Source: an uncultured Clostridia bacterium
Lineage (GTDB): Bacteria > Bacillota > Clostridia > TANB77 > CAG-508
NCBI GenBank assembly: GCA_934129895.1
Contig: CAKOWY010000006.1
Span: forward strand, 33,046-97,045
DNA length: 64,000 bases
Direction: 5' to 3'
Part shown: positions 17,206-27,000 of the stretch, in pieces
Layout of the letters: the number at the start of each line of letters is the position of its first letter
How positions within the stretch are numbered: the stretch's first letter is position 1
The notes under the pieces: generated by a model
What the model saw: only the letters and a program-made list of their open reading frames with translations
What the model was told of the DNA's origin: nothing
The model's database searches: none
Made by a program: the position numbers and the translations under genes

Positions 17206-17934
17206 ATGATTGTTGAAAGAGAATACTATGTTAAATTATCAGAAATAGGAAAAGAAAATAAAATTACTAATAAAGCATTATTAGGTATATTAGAAGATAT
17301 TGGAGGAGTACATTCTAATATAGCTGGATATGGGATAAAAACAATGGACCAAACAAGGTTAACATGGATATTAATTGATTGGAAAGTCCAAGTAATAAGA
17401 AGACCAGAATATGCAGAAAAAATATTGGCTAGAACTTGGTCAAAAAATTCATTAAAATGTTATGCATTCCGTGATTTTGAAGTTGCTGATGAAAATGGAA
17501 ATGTTATAGTTAAAGCAAGTTCAAGATGGGTATTAGTAAATATAGATAATGGAAGATTAGAAATGATTGATGATAAAATTCTTTCAAAATATCAACCTGA
17601 ATTTGACAAATGTGTTTTTGAAGATGAAAATTTTGAAAAATTAAGAGAGCCAGAAACATATCAACACGAAATTGAATATGAAATAAAAAGATCAGATATA
17701 GATGTAAATCATCACTTACATAATATAAATTATTTAGATTTGGCAAATGAAGCTTTACCAGATGATGTATATAATAATAATAAAGAATTTGATAATTTTA
17801 GAATTTTTTACAAAAAAGAAATAAAACTTGGAGAAAAAGTAAAATGTAAATATACATTTTTAGATGGAAAAAATATAGTAACAATAAAAAGTGAAGATGG
17901 AAAAAGGTTACATTCAATAATAGAACTTAACTAA
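17206..17934 (+). CDS. Acyl-ACP thioesterase (FatA/B family)
   Basis: 242 residues, double hotdog. N-terminal half: LLGILEDIGGVHSNIAGYGIKTM, WILIDWKVQVIRRPEYAEKI; C-terminal half carries the catalytic block DVNHHLHNINYLDLANE (Asn and His of the N-x-H pair). Hydrolyses acyl-ACP to free fatty acid, terminating chain elongation. Strong RBS AAGAAGGAG. An acyl-CoA synthetase that could re-activate such acids lies 2.5 kb downstream, though not in the same transcript. Confidence 0.88.
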   Translation: MIVEREYYVKLSEIGKENKITNKALLGILEDIGGVHSNIAGYGIKTMDQTRLTWILIDWKVQVIRRPEYAEKILARTWSKNSLKCYAFRDFEVADENGNVIVKASSRWVLVNIDNGRLEMIDDKILSKYQPEFDKCVFEDENFEKLREPETYQHEIEYEIKRSDIDVNHHLHNINYLDLANEALPDDVYNNNKEFDNFRIFYKKEIKLGEKVKCKYTFLDGKNIVTIKSEDGKRLHSIIELN

Positions 17935-17953
17935 ATTGTTTAGTTAAGTTCTA
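17921..17953. terminator. Bidirectional terminator between thioesterase and asnS
   Basis: AGAACTTAACTAAA (17922-17935) pairs with TTTAGTTAAGTTCT (17939-17952), loop TTG; the thioesterase stop codon is inside the stem. Confidence 0.85.
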
Positions 17954-17969
17954 TTAATTTTTATATAAT

Positions 17970-19358
17970 TTAGAAATCACAGTTATTTGGTGTTCTAGGA
18001 TAAGGTATAACATCTCTTATATTTTCAATTCCTGTAATATACATTAATAGTCTTTCAAATCCTAATCCGAATCCAGAGTGAATATTAGTTCCATATTTTC
18101 TTAATTCTAAATACCAATATAATGGATCTGTTTCAATTCCCATTTGTTTCATACGTGCAACTAATTTATCATAATCTTCTTCTCTTTGAGAACCACCCAT
18201 AATTTCTCCTGCACCAGGAACTTCAAGGTCAACTGCTGCAACAGTTTTTCCATCAGGGTTAACTTTCATATAATATGATTTTATATCTTTAGGCCAATTT
18301 TTAACAAATACAGGACCATTAAAGTATTCTGTGATGTATTTTTCATGTTCTTTTGCTAAATCTTCACCATAATCAGGTTGGAATTCCCATGTCTTATCTG
18401 CTTTTTTCAAAATATCGATAACATCTTTGTGGTCAATTCTAACGAAATCAGAGTTTAATAATTTTGTTAATTTATCTTTTAATCCTTTTTCTATAAAACT
18501 GTCACAAAAATCAATTTCTTCAGGACAATGTTCTAATACATAATTTACAATGTATTTTAAACAATCTTCTTCTATATCCATTAAACCATCTAAATCACAG
18601 AAAGATATCTCTGGTTCAATCATCCAAAATTCATTTGCATGTGTTTTTGTATTTGAATTTTCACTTCTTAATGTTGGACCAAAAGTGTAAATTTTTCCAA
18701 ATGCAGATGCAAATGTTTCACCATGTAATTGTCCAGAACCTGTTATATATGCTTTTTTACCAAATAAGTCTTCTGAAAAATCAACTTTTCCATCTTTTTT
18801 TGGTAAATCTTCATCGAGATTTAAAGTTGTTAGTTTGAACATTTCGGCTGAACCTTCACAATCAGCACATGTTATGATTGGTGTGTGAACATATACATAT
18901 CCTCTTTCTTGAAAGTATTGATGAATTGCAAATGCGGCTATGCTTCTAATTCTAAATACGGCATTAAAAGTATTTGTTCTTGGTCTTAAGTGTGCAATTG
19001 TTCTTAAATATTCAAAAGAATGTCTTTTCTTTTGAAGTGGATAATCCGTAGGACAAAGAGCTTCAATTTCTATTGAAGTTGCTTGTATCTCAAAAGGTTG
19101 TTTTGCATTTTCTGTAATAACTAATTTCCCTGTAACTTTTAATGTAGAACTTATTGTTAATTTAGTAATTTCATTAAAATTATTTAAAGTATTATTAAAT
19201 ACAACTTGAACGTTTTTGAAAAAAGATCCGTCATTTATTTCTATAAAACCGAAAGTTTTTGAATCTCTAACAGTTTTTACCCATCCTTCTAAAGAAATTT
19301 CTTTATCAGCATATTTGGCAGTGTTTTTAAATAAATCTTTGATTGTTAAATTTGCCAT
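17970..19358 (-). CDS. asnS: Asparaginyl-tRNA synthetase
   Basis: 462 residues, class IIb synthetase. N-terminal OB-fold anticodon domain (SLEGWVKTVRDSKTFGFIEINDGS) then catalytic domain with motif 2 region FGPTLRSENSNTKTHANEFWMIEPE and motif 3 GFGLGFERLLMYITG; R-x-P-x-x-NCDF ends the protein. Its presence means Asn-tRNA can be charged directly, so GatCAB in this window is probably needed chiefly for Gln-tRNA(Gln). Confidence 0.95.
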   Translation of the reverse strand: MANLTIKDLFKNTAKYADKEISLEGWVKTVRDSKTFGFIEINDGSFFKNVQVVFNNTLNNFNEITKLTISSTLKVTGKLVITENAKQPFEIQATSIEIEALCPTDYPLQKKRHSFEYLRTIAHLRPRTNTFNAVFRIRSIAAFAIHQYFQERGYVYVHTPIITCADCEGSAEMFKLTTLNLDEDLPKKDGKVDFSEDLFGKKAYITGSGQLHGETFASAFGKIYTFGPTLRSENSNTKTHANEFWMIEPEISFCDLDGLMDIEEDCLKYIVNYVLEHCPEEIDFCDSFIEKGLKDKLTKLLNSDFVRIDHKDVIDILKKADKTWEFQPDYGEDLAKEHEKYITEYFNGPVFVKNWPKDIKSYYMKVNPDGKTVAAVDLEVPGAGEIMGGSQREEDYDKLVARMKQMGIETDPLYWYLELRKYGTNIHSGFGLGFERLLMYITGIENIRDVIPYPRTPNNCDF

Positions 19359-19397
19359 ATAATTTCCTTCTTTCTATTGTGTAAATATTATGTTAAG

Positions 19398-19426
19398 ATT
19401 ATACAATATTATAGGGAAAATTACAA
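19398..19426 (-). promoter_or_regulatory. Promoter of asnS
   Basis: Minus strand TTGTAA (19421-19426), 17-bp spacer, TATAAT (19398-19403). Confidence 0.75.
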
Positions 19427-19429
19427 GTA

Positions 19430-19452
19430 AAACGTAAAAATCTTTTACGTTT
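19430..19452. repeat. Perfect inverted repeat upstream of asnS
   Basis: AAACGTAAAA (19430-19439) / TTTTACGTTT (19443-19452), loop ATC, just upstream of the asnS -35. It could be an operator or a terminator for leftward read-through. Confidence 0.5.
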
Positions 19453-19540
19453 ATGATGTAATAATTTTGTAATATGAGATTACATAATAAAACGCATAAA
19501 AACCAAATAAATGTAGCATAATAAGTTTTCAACAGTTAAT

Positions 19541-19621
19541 TGTGAATAATTTGTAAAAAAATAGTGCTCTAAATAAGTTGTTCACAGAGTTATCCACATT
19601 ATCCACAGGTGCTGTGGATAA
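19541..19621. promoter_or_regulatory. DnaA-box cluster in the asnS-tetR intergenic region
   Basis: Three perfect TTATCCACA boxes: 19590-19598 and 19599-19607 abutting in tandem on the plus strand, and 19613-19621 inverted. Near matches: TTATTCACA on the minus strand (19541-19549) and TTGTTCACA (19578-19586); TTTTCAACA (19526-19534) is weaker. The rest of the ~460-bp gap (19359-19817) is A+T-rich and otherwise holds the two flanking promoters. No dnaA gene is in the window. Confidence 0.8.
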
Positions 19622-19718
19622 TTTTATGAGTTACAAGTGTAAACTTACAAATAAACATAATGTATAAAAAGCAACTTATCTCCAAAAATTTGACTATTGG
19701 TTCAAACTAAAAAAAAAC

Positions 19719-19747
19719 TTGCATAAATAAAAAAAACATTATATAAT
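19719..19747 (+). promoter_or_regulatory. Promoter of the tetR-acyl-CoA synthetase operon
   Basis: TTGCAT (19719-19724), 17-bp spacer, TATAAT (19742-19747). An imperfect inverted repeat around 19764-19795 (GGTGATT...AATCATCTACC) downstream of it may be the regulator's operator. Confidence 0.65.
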
Positions 19748-19817
19748 ATGCATGTTAAATATAGGTGATTTGATTAATATAAAGAATCATCTACCAATGA
19801 GAGATAGGTGAAAAAAT

Positions 19818-20405
19818 TTGAATAAAACAAAAAGAAAAATATTTGAAACATCAATGAAATTATTTGCTGAAAAGGGATATGATGCAACTAGTATAGAAGA
19901 AATAACCGCGACGGTTGGGGTTGCAAAAGGTACTTTATACTATCACTTTTCAAATAAAGAAGAAATATTTAATTTTCTAATTGAAGAAGGAATAAAATTA
20001 TTACAAAACAGTGTTGATATAAAAACTGCAAAACATAATAATTATATAGATAAAATAAAGTCAATTGTATTAATACAAATTAAAATTGTAGCAAAGTATG
20101 AAAACATTATAACCATAATATTAAGCCAGTTCTGGGGGACAGAACAAAGAAATAAAAAATGTCAAAGTTTGGTTTATGAATATATAGGAAAAATTGAAAA
20201 AATCGTACAAGAAGGAATTGAAAAAGGAGAAATAAAAGATGGAGACACTAGGGCAATTGCTTCAGAAATCTATGGATTAATATGTTCTACACTTGTATAT
20301 AAAAAAAGAGAAGGCGAAAATATGGACATAATGAAAGTATATCATGAATATGAAAATACAATAGTAAATGGTTTAAAAAATAAAACAAATAAAGATAGGG
20401 AGTGA
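19818..20405 (+). CDS. TetR/AcrR-family regulator
   Basis: 195 residues, TTG start 7 nt after ATAGGTG. N-terminal HTH: KIFETSMKLFAEKGYDATSIEEITATVGVAKGTLYYHFSNKEEIF (residues ~6-50), textbook TetR. The C-terminal ligand domain is not assignable. It precedes the acyl-CoA synthetase gene by 9 nt, so it most likely autoregulates this operon in response to a fatty-acid-derived ligand (FadR/YsiA-like role), which is inference from context. Confidence 0.88.
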   Translation: MNKTKRKIFETSMKLFAEKGYDATSIEEITATVGVAKGTLYYHFSNKEEIFNFLIEEGIKLLQNSVDIKTAKHNNYIDKIKSIVLIQIKIVAKYENIITIILSQFWGTEQRNKKCQSLVYEYIGKIEKIVQEGIEKGEIKDGDTRAIASEIYGLICSTLVYKKREGENMDIMKVYHEYENTIVNGLKNKTNKDRE

Positions 20406-20414
20406 TAATAAATA

Positions 20415-22133
20415 ATGGAATCAAAGTCTAAAAAAATGTATTTTACAGATTTAAAAGATATGTTAAGACAAACTGGTGAAGTATATGGAGATAGACCAGC
20501 TTACAAATTTAAGACAGATGAAGCAGGAAAATTTAGAATAATTACACATAAAAAATTTAGAGAAGAAATTAATGAATTAGGCACAGCCCTAATAAGTATG
20601 GGGTTAAAAGGAAAGAGAATTGCTGTAATTTCTGAAAATAGATATGAATGGCAGTTAGCATATTTAGCAATAAGTACAGGTGCTGGAATTGTAGTTCCAT
20701 TAGATAAAGCTTTACCAGATAATGAACTTGAAAGTCTTATTTTAAGATCACAAGTAGAGGGAATTATTTATTCAAAAAAATATGATAAGGTAATGGACAC
20801 ATTAAGGGAAAAGAAAAATACAAATTTAAGAATTTTTATATCTATGGATCTTGATAGTAACAATGATGGTGTATATTCTGAAAAAGCATTAGTTGAAAAA
20901 GGAAAGAAATTAATAGAAGAAGGAAATAAAGAATTTATTGATGCCAAAATAAATGCAGATGAAATGGGAATAATGTTATTTACATCAGGAACAACTTCAA
21001 TATCAAAAGCTGTTATGTTATCACACAAGAATATAATTACAAATGTTATGGATATAATAAATGCATTTGAATTAGATGAAACAGATGTATTTTTATCATT
21101 TTTACCATTACATCATGTTTTTGAATGTACTGTTGGATTTTTATATCCAATTTCAATTGGTGGATGTATTGCTTTTTGCGAAGGTGTAAAACACATGGTA
21201 GATAATTTAAATGAATTTCAAATAAGTGCTATGATATCTGTACCAGCTGTTTTTGATATAATGTATAGAAAATTAATGAAAACAATTGAAAAACAAGGTA
21301 AAATGGATACTGTAAAAAAAGGAATAAAAATTTCTAATATGGCTCTAAAATTAAAAATTGATCTTAGAAAGAAAGTATTCCATGAAATTCATGAGAAATT
21401 AGGTGGAAAAATTAGAGTTATGGTTGCAGGAGGAGCTGCTCTTGATCCAGAAACAGAAAAAGGATTTACAGATTTAGGCTTTAATTTATTACAAGGATAT
21501 GGTTTAACAGAGACATCTCCTGTAATAGCTGCGGAAACAACAAAAAACAGAAAACTTGGTTCAATTGGTAAGAAGTTTAAAAGTGTAGAAGTAAAAATAG
21601 ATAATCCAGATGAGAATGGTATTGGGGAACTAATGGCTAAAGGAAATTCAGTAATGAAAGGATATTATGAAAACGAAGAAGCAACAAAAGATGCTTTAGA
21701 GCCAGATGGATGGTTCCATACAGGAGATTTAGCAAAAATTGATGAAGAAGGATATATATATATTTCTGGAAGAAAGAAAAATGTAATTGTTTTAAGTAAT
21801 GGAAAGAATGTATTTCCTGAAGAAATTGAAATTCTTTTAAATAAAATAGAAGGAATAAAAGAGTCTTTTGTGTATGAAAAGAAAGATGCAGATGGAGATG
21901 CTAAAGTATGTGTTAAAATTGTTTATGATAAAAATCTTTTAAAAGAATTATATAATATTGAAGGAGAAGAAAATATTAAAGATTTTCTATGGAAAAAGGT
22001 TAAAGAAGTAAATAATTTAATGCCAAAATACAAATACATTAGGGAAATGATTATTTCAGAAGAAGAATTGATAAAAACAACAACTTTAAAAGTTAAAAGA
22101 CATGAAGAATTGAAAAAGATTCTTGGAGAATAG
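20415..22133 (+). CDS. Long-chain acyl-CoA synthetase (AMP-forming)
   Basis: 572 residues of the ANL superfamily. ATP-binding LFTSGTTSISKAVMLSHKN near residue 190 (a variant of the usual TSGTTGxPKGV), GGAALDPETEKGF, QGYGLTETSPVIA near 358, and hinge/C-terminal GWFHTGDLAKIDEEGYIYISGRKKNVIVLSNGKNVFPEEIE with the Asp that binds the ribose. A conserved Lys in TTTLKVKRHEEL ends the protein. Activates fatty acids to acyl-CoA via acyl-AMP. Co-transcribed with the TetR gene. Confidence 0.92.
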   Translation: MESKSKKMYFTDLKDMLRQTGEVYGDRPAYKFKTDEAGKFRIITHKKFREEINELGTALISMGLKGKRIAVISENRYEWQLAYLAISTGAGIVVPLDKALPDNELESLILRSQVEGIIYSKKYDKVMDTLREKKNTNLRIFISMDLDSNNDGVYSEKALVEKGKKLIEEGNKEFIDAKINADEMGIMLFTSGTTSISKAVMLSHKNIITNVMDIINAFELDETDVFLSFLPLHHVFECTVGFLYPISIGGCIAFCEGVKHMVDNLNEFQISAMISVPAVFDIMYRKLMKTIEKQGKMDTVKKGIKISNMALKLKIDLRKKVFHEIHEKLGGKIRVMVAGGAALDPETEKGFTDLGFNLLQGYGLTETSPVIAAETTKNRKLGSIGKKFKSVEVKIDNPDENGIGELMAKGNSVMKGYYENEEATKDALEPDGWFHTGDLAKIDEEGYIYISGRKKNVIVLSNGKNVFPEEIEILLNKIEGIKESFVYEKKDADGDAKVCVKIVYDKNLLKELYNIEGEENIKDFLWKKVKEVNNLMPKYKYIREMIISEEELIKTTTLKVKRHEELKKILGE

Positions 22134-22144
22134 TGAAAAATGTT

Positions 22145-22176
22145 AATGCTGTACATATTAGTGTATGGCATTTTTT
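22145..22176 (+). terminator. Terminator after the acyl-CoA synthetase gene
   Basis: AATGCTGTACAT / GTGTATGGCATT, 12 pairs including G-T wobbles, loop ATTA, then T6. Confidence 0.8.
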
Positions 22177-22241
22177 AAATTTAATATTACAAAAATATTA
22201 CAAATGTAACAAAAATGTAATATAAAAAACATAAAAATGAC

Positions 22242-22270
22242 TTGTAGTTTTACGGATACTGGGTTATAAT
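22242..22270 (+). promoter_or_regulatory. Promoter of the coiled-coil gene
   Basis: TTGTAG (22242-22247), 17-bp spacer, TATAAT (22265-22270). Confidence 0.6.
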
Positions 22271-22315
22271 AAAAAAGAATAAAAAATGACTACTTATGAA
22301 GAGGAGGTATTTGCA

Positions 22316-23431
22316 ATGTCAAGAAAATCTGGCATAGTAAATGTACGAATGGTAATAACAGAGGAAAAAATATTATCAAATATAGACAAAGTACAAAAAT
22401 TAATAAATCCTAAAAGTAAAAAACAAATAGTTGAGTTTGAAGACGATACATATTTTAAAGATCTTGTAGAGTCTATAAAAACTTATTTAATAGAATATCC
22501 AAAAAAGAAGAATTTCCCAGTTAGTGTGTATAAAGCAGCTTATGAATTAGTTGAATTTTCAACAAATCAATTTGGTGAAAATACAAAAAAAGTTGAGGAA
22601 TTAATACGTCAAAGAGAAGAAAATATAGCATTAGCAGGTCAATTAAAAGAATTAATAGAAGTTGTAGAAGAAAAGAAGGAAGACTGGAAAGAAATAATAG
22701 AGCAGGCTGAAGAAGAAGGAAAATTTTCAACAGATATTATAGAAACTTTAAAATTAATAGGAAGAGATAAGACAAGAACAAGTCAAAATTATCAAGATGC
22801 AGTAAAATTATTAAATGCAAGAGTAAATAATCTTGAAACAAATCTTCATATTGAAATTGACATGGAAAGAATCGAAGATAAATCTAAAGCTTTAAGTTAT
22901 ATTGGTATAGAAATTTCAGAAGCTTTAAAAGGAATTCCAAAGCCAGCAGAACTAGAAGTAAAGAAAGAAGAAAATCGAGTAGAAACTATAGTTGAAGATG
23001 CAACAAATGATGTTAAAGCAGAAAAGATTGTTGAAGAAAAATCTATTAAAGAAACTCCAGTAGTTGAAAACATTACAGTTGCTAATAATGTTGTAGAAAA
23101 TAAAGTTGCTGATGATATAATTACAGGAGAAGAAGTAGGTACAGAAGCTATAGTTGAAGAAAAAGAACAAAAACAACAAGTAAAACCTATCTCACAAATT
23201 ATATCTGTAAATGATTCTGAAGAACCTAAATCAATTAGTGAATTAGTAGATATATTTGAAGAAAATAACAAAATAGAACAATATGAGCAATCTGTTTTAT
23301 TTGAGAAAAAACCATCATTATGGGAAAGATTCAAAAAGACAAAATTTGCTAAAGCTGTTTCTTATGTGTTTAAAATTAAAATTAGAATTGAATTACCAAG
23401 TAATGCATTACCAGAAGGAAAAGGTGAATAA
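22316..23431 (+). CDS. Unknown acidic coiled-coil protein
   Basis: Start ATG 22316 lies 8 nt after GAGGAGG (the frame opens at 22286 without RBS), giving 371 residues beginning MSRKSGIVNVRMVITEEKI. Residues ~1-190 are helical with heptad-like charged stretches (VEELIRQREENIALAGQLKELIEVVEEKKEDWKE). Residues ~215-330 are a low-complexity Glu/Val-rich linker. A short basic region (WERFKKTKFAKAVSYVFKIKIRIEL) closes it. No signal peptide or membrane helix. Family not recognised; it is monocistronic with its own promoter and terminator. Confidence 0.65.
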   Translation: MSRKSGIVNVRMVITEEKILSNIDKVQKLINPKSKKQIVEFEDDTYFKDLVESIKTYLIEYPKKKNFPVSVYKAAYELVEFSTNQFGENTKKVEELIRQREENIALAGQLKELIEVVEEKKEDWKEIIEQAEEEGKFSTDIIETLKLIGRDKTRTSQNYQDAVKLLNARVNNLETNLHIEIDMERIEDKSKALSYIGIEISEALKGIPKPAELEVKKEENRVETIVEDATNDVKAEKIVEEKSIKETPVVENITVANNVVENKVADDIITGEEVGTEAIVEEKEQKQQVKPISQIISVNDSEEPKSISELVDIFEENNKIEQYEQSVLFEKKPSLWERFKKTKFAKAVSYVFKIKIRIELPSNALPEGKGE

Positions 23432-23432
23432 T

Positions 23433-23460
23433 AAAAAAGGAACTTTTAAGTTCCTTTTTT
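23433..23460. terminator. Bidirectional terminator before tsaE
   Basis: AAAAAAGGAACT (23433-23444) / AGTTCCTTTTTT (23449-23460), loop TTTA; abuts the tsaE stop codon. Confidence 0.9.
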
Positions 23461-23916
23461 TTATTGTATTTCAAAATCAAATTTATTTCCTATAAAATTA
23501 ACATCTAATGTTCTAGAATTTTCATCAGAATTATTTTTTGAAAAAATAATTTCAATATAATTTGGAGGAAGAGCTTCTTTAATTAGTTCACCCCATTCAA
23601 TAATACATATTCCAGAATTAAAATATTCATCTCCACCAATTGCATAAAATTCATCAACATCTTCTAAACGATAAACATCAAAATGGTAAATATTGATGTC
23701 TTTGTTTTTATATTCATTAACAATTGTAAATGTAGGACTAGAAATTTCTTTTTCTAAACCGAAATAACTTAAAAAACCTTCTGTAAACTTGGTTTTTCCA
23801 GCTCCAAGTTCTCCAGACAAAACAACTACATCTCCAACTTTTAATTTACTTGCTAATTTTTTTGCAAAATTCATTGTATCATTTTCACTATGTGAAATAT
23901 ATTTAAAATTTTTCAT
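23461..23916 (-). CDS. tsaE: tRNA threonylcarbamoyladenosine biosynthesis ATPase TsaE
   Basis: 151 residues with Walker A GELGAGKT at 35-42, SPTFTIVNEY, the HFDVYRLED block and IIEWGELIKEALP. TsaE is the ATPase partner of TsaB/TsaD in forming t6A37 on ANN-decoding tRNAs. In many Firmicutes tsaE-tsaB-rimI-tsaD cluster; here tsaE stands alone. RBS GAAAGGATT upstream on the minus strand. Confidence 0.93.
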   Translation of the reverse strand: MKNFKYISHSENDTMNFAKKLASKLKVGDVVVLSGELGAGKTKFTEGFLSYFGLEKEISSPTFTIVNEYKNKDINIYHFDVYRLEDVDEFYAIGGDEYFNSGICIIEWGELIKEALPPNYIEIIFSKNNSDENSRTLDVNFIGNKFDFEIQ

Positions 23917-23961
23917 AATAAAATCCTTTCAATAACAATATTTTACTCTAAAATCAAGTTT

Positions 23962-23989
23962 TTGTAAATATGAATAAAAAAATTTACAA
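23962..23989. repeat. Inverted repeat upstream of the glucan synthase
   Basis: TTGTAAAT (23962-23969) / ATTTACAA (23982-23989), 12-bp spacer, in the short divergent region between tsaE and the glucan synthase gene. Could be an operator; no other support. Confidence 0.3.
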
Positions 23990-24029
23990 TTGCAAATAAT
24001 ATTGGAAAAACGCAAGGAGTGAATTTATT

Positions 24030-27000
24030 GTGAGAAAATATGAAAGTTTAAAATTAGAAGGAGCATTGTTAGATGAAGAACAGCTTGAAAAACACTTAGA
24101 AAAAATAGGTGTACAGTATGTATTAACAAGAAAATCAGAAAAAGAAACTTATCCAATACCACAATTAATGCAAAATTATTACAAAATAAAGTTAGTGTAT
24201 AACATGTTGAATAAGCATATAAATCTTGGAATAAATATTCATCCTGCTGGAGAATGGATTTTAGATAATTTTTATATTATAGAGGAATCTGTAAAACAAA
24301 TAGAAAAAGAAATGACATTAAAAAAATATGTTAATTTTGTAGGAATACAAAATGGCAAATATGCAGGATTTGCACGAATATATATATTGGCTGCTGAAAT
24401 TGTTGCATATTCTGATAATAAAATAACAAGAGAAAATTTAGAAAAATATTTACAAGCATATCAGACTAAAAAAACATTGAATATGGAAGAAATATGGAAT
24501 ATAGGAACTTTTTTACAAATAGCAATAATTCAGAATGTAGCAGATATATGTCAAAAGATATATAATAGTCAAATTCAAAAGTATAAGGTAAAAAGTATAA
24601 TAGAAAGATTAGTTGAGAAAAAAAACAAAGATGAATTAAAATACAACGAAATTTCAGGGCAGAAATTAAAAAACAACGAATTTATAGATATGAAATATTC
24701 ATTTATAGAATATATGTCTTATGTTTTAAAAAAATATGGAAGAAAAGCTAACGGATATTTAAATGTATTAGAAAATGAAGTTGAAAAAACAGGAATTACT
24801 ATTCAAGAGGCAATAAAAAAAGAACATTTTGATATAGCAATATGCAAAATTTCTATGGCAAATTGTATTACAAGTATAAAAAAAATCCAAAGAATAAATT
24901 TTTTAGAGATATTTGAAAAAATAAATAAAGTTGAAGAAATATTAAATCGAGATCCTTCCAAAGTATATGAATATATGGATATTAAAACAAAAGAGTATTA
25001 TAGAGAGTGTATAAAAAAAGTGGCTCAAAAGGCAAAAGTATCTGAAATTTATGTAGCCAAAAAAATTTTGGAATTATGTAGTGGTACTAAAGCATCAGAA
25101 CAAGAAAAACATATAGGATATTACTTGATTGATGAAGGAAAGAAAGAATTATATCAAAAATTAGATATAAAAAATAATGAAATCTCTGTAAATAGCAAAG
25201 TTAGAATTTATATTCTGGGAGTTACTATAATTACGGTATTGCTTTCATTTTTTATATCGAAAATAGTTGTGAAAAATAATATGCCAAAAATAATAATAAC
25301 AATTTTATTATTATTGATACCAACATCTGAATTTGTGTTGAAAAGTATACAATACTTATTAGGAAAAATTGTAAAGCCAAAAATCCTTCCTAAAATGGAA
25401 TTTTTTAATGGAATAGATAGTGAAAATGCTACGTTTGTTATTATTCCAACAATTATTAAATCAAAAGAAAAAGTGAAGGAATTATTTAGAAAATTAGAAG
25501 TTTTTTATCTTGCTAATAAATCTGAAAATATATATTTTGCGTTATTGGGAGATTGTTCTGAAAGTGATAAAAAAGAAGAAAATTTTGATAAAGATGTAAT
25601 GTCTGAAGGGTTAGAGCAGGTAAAAAGACTGAATTTAAAATATAATACGAAACAGAAATTTCCAATCTTTCATTTTATATATAGAGAAAGAGAATTTAAT
25701 AATTCAGAAGGCAAATATTTAGGTTGGGAAAGAAAAAGAGGAATGATTACATTATTTAATGAATATATTTTGAAGCATCAAAAAAACAAATTTAGAATTA
25801 ATACAATTAATCAAGAAAATTTACCTAAAATTAAATATGTAATTACACTTGATTCTGATACAGAGTTACCATTAAATACAGCTTATGAATTGATTGGCAG
25901 TATGGCACATATTTTAAACAAACCAAAAATAGATGAAAACAAAAACATAGTAAAAAGTGGATATGCTCTTATACAACCTCATATAGGGATAAATTTAGAA
26001 GATAGTAATAGAAACATGTTTACTAAAATATTTGCAGGAGCTGGAGGGATAGACAATTATACAAATGCAATTTCTGATTTATATCAAGACAATTTTGGAG
26101 AAGGAATATTCACTGGTAAGGGAATATATGATGTTGAAATTTTTTCTAAGGTATTAAAAAATGAAATTCCTGAAAATACGGTATTAAGCCATGATTTACT
26201 TGAAGGAAGTTATTTAAGATGTGGATTGGCTTCAAATATTATGTTAATGGATGGATATCCTTCTAAATATTTGAGTTATATGAATAGGCTCTCAAGATGG
26301 ATAAGAGGAGATTGGCAGATAGCTAGTTGGATTAAGAGTAAATTAAATATTTTATCAAAATATAAAATATTAGACAATTTACGTAGAAGTTTACTTGAAA
26401 TATCTGTAATTATATTAATAATATGGAGTCTGTTGTTTTTAGATTCTTACAAAGTTCCTATAACATTAAGTTTAGGCGTACTAATTTATCCATATTTATT
26501 AGATGTAATTTCTAGAGCATTTTCAATAAGAGAAGGTGAAAGAAAACAACGAACTTTTAATCCTCAAATAGATGGATTTAGAGGAAGTTTATATAGAGCA
26601 ATTTTAACTTTAGGATGTGTACCATATAAAGCTTATATTTCATGTATATCAATAATAAAAGCTATATATAGAAAAAATGTATCACATAAAAATTTGTTAG
26701 AATGGATGACATCAGAAGAAGCGGAAAAACAATCAAAGACAGACATAAAAACTTATGTCAAAACAATGTTTATTAATATTATTACTGGTGTGGTAACAAT
26801 AATTTTTTCGATGTATTTAAAAAACGTGTTGTTAACAATTGTGGGAATATTGTGGATAATTACTCCATATATTATGTATAAAATAAGTAAAATTGAAGAA
26901 AAGAATTCAATAAAATTAAGTGAAAAAGATAAAAATTATTTAATTGAAATTGCAAAAAAAACATGGAAATATTTTAAAGATTATATAATACCAGAAAATA

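Noticed and set aside
19359..19817. Bona fide chromosomal origin oriC
   Set aside because: DnaA boxes are present but dnaA, dnaN, rpmH and other origin neighbours are absent; kept only as a DnaA-box cluster.
23133..23230. Glu/Lys-rich low-complexity stretch of the 22.3-kb coiled-coil gene as a tandem DNA repeat
   Set aside because: No exact repeat unit at the DNA level; it is an acidic protein linker.
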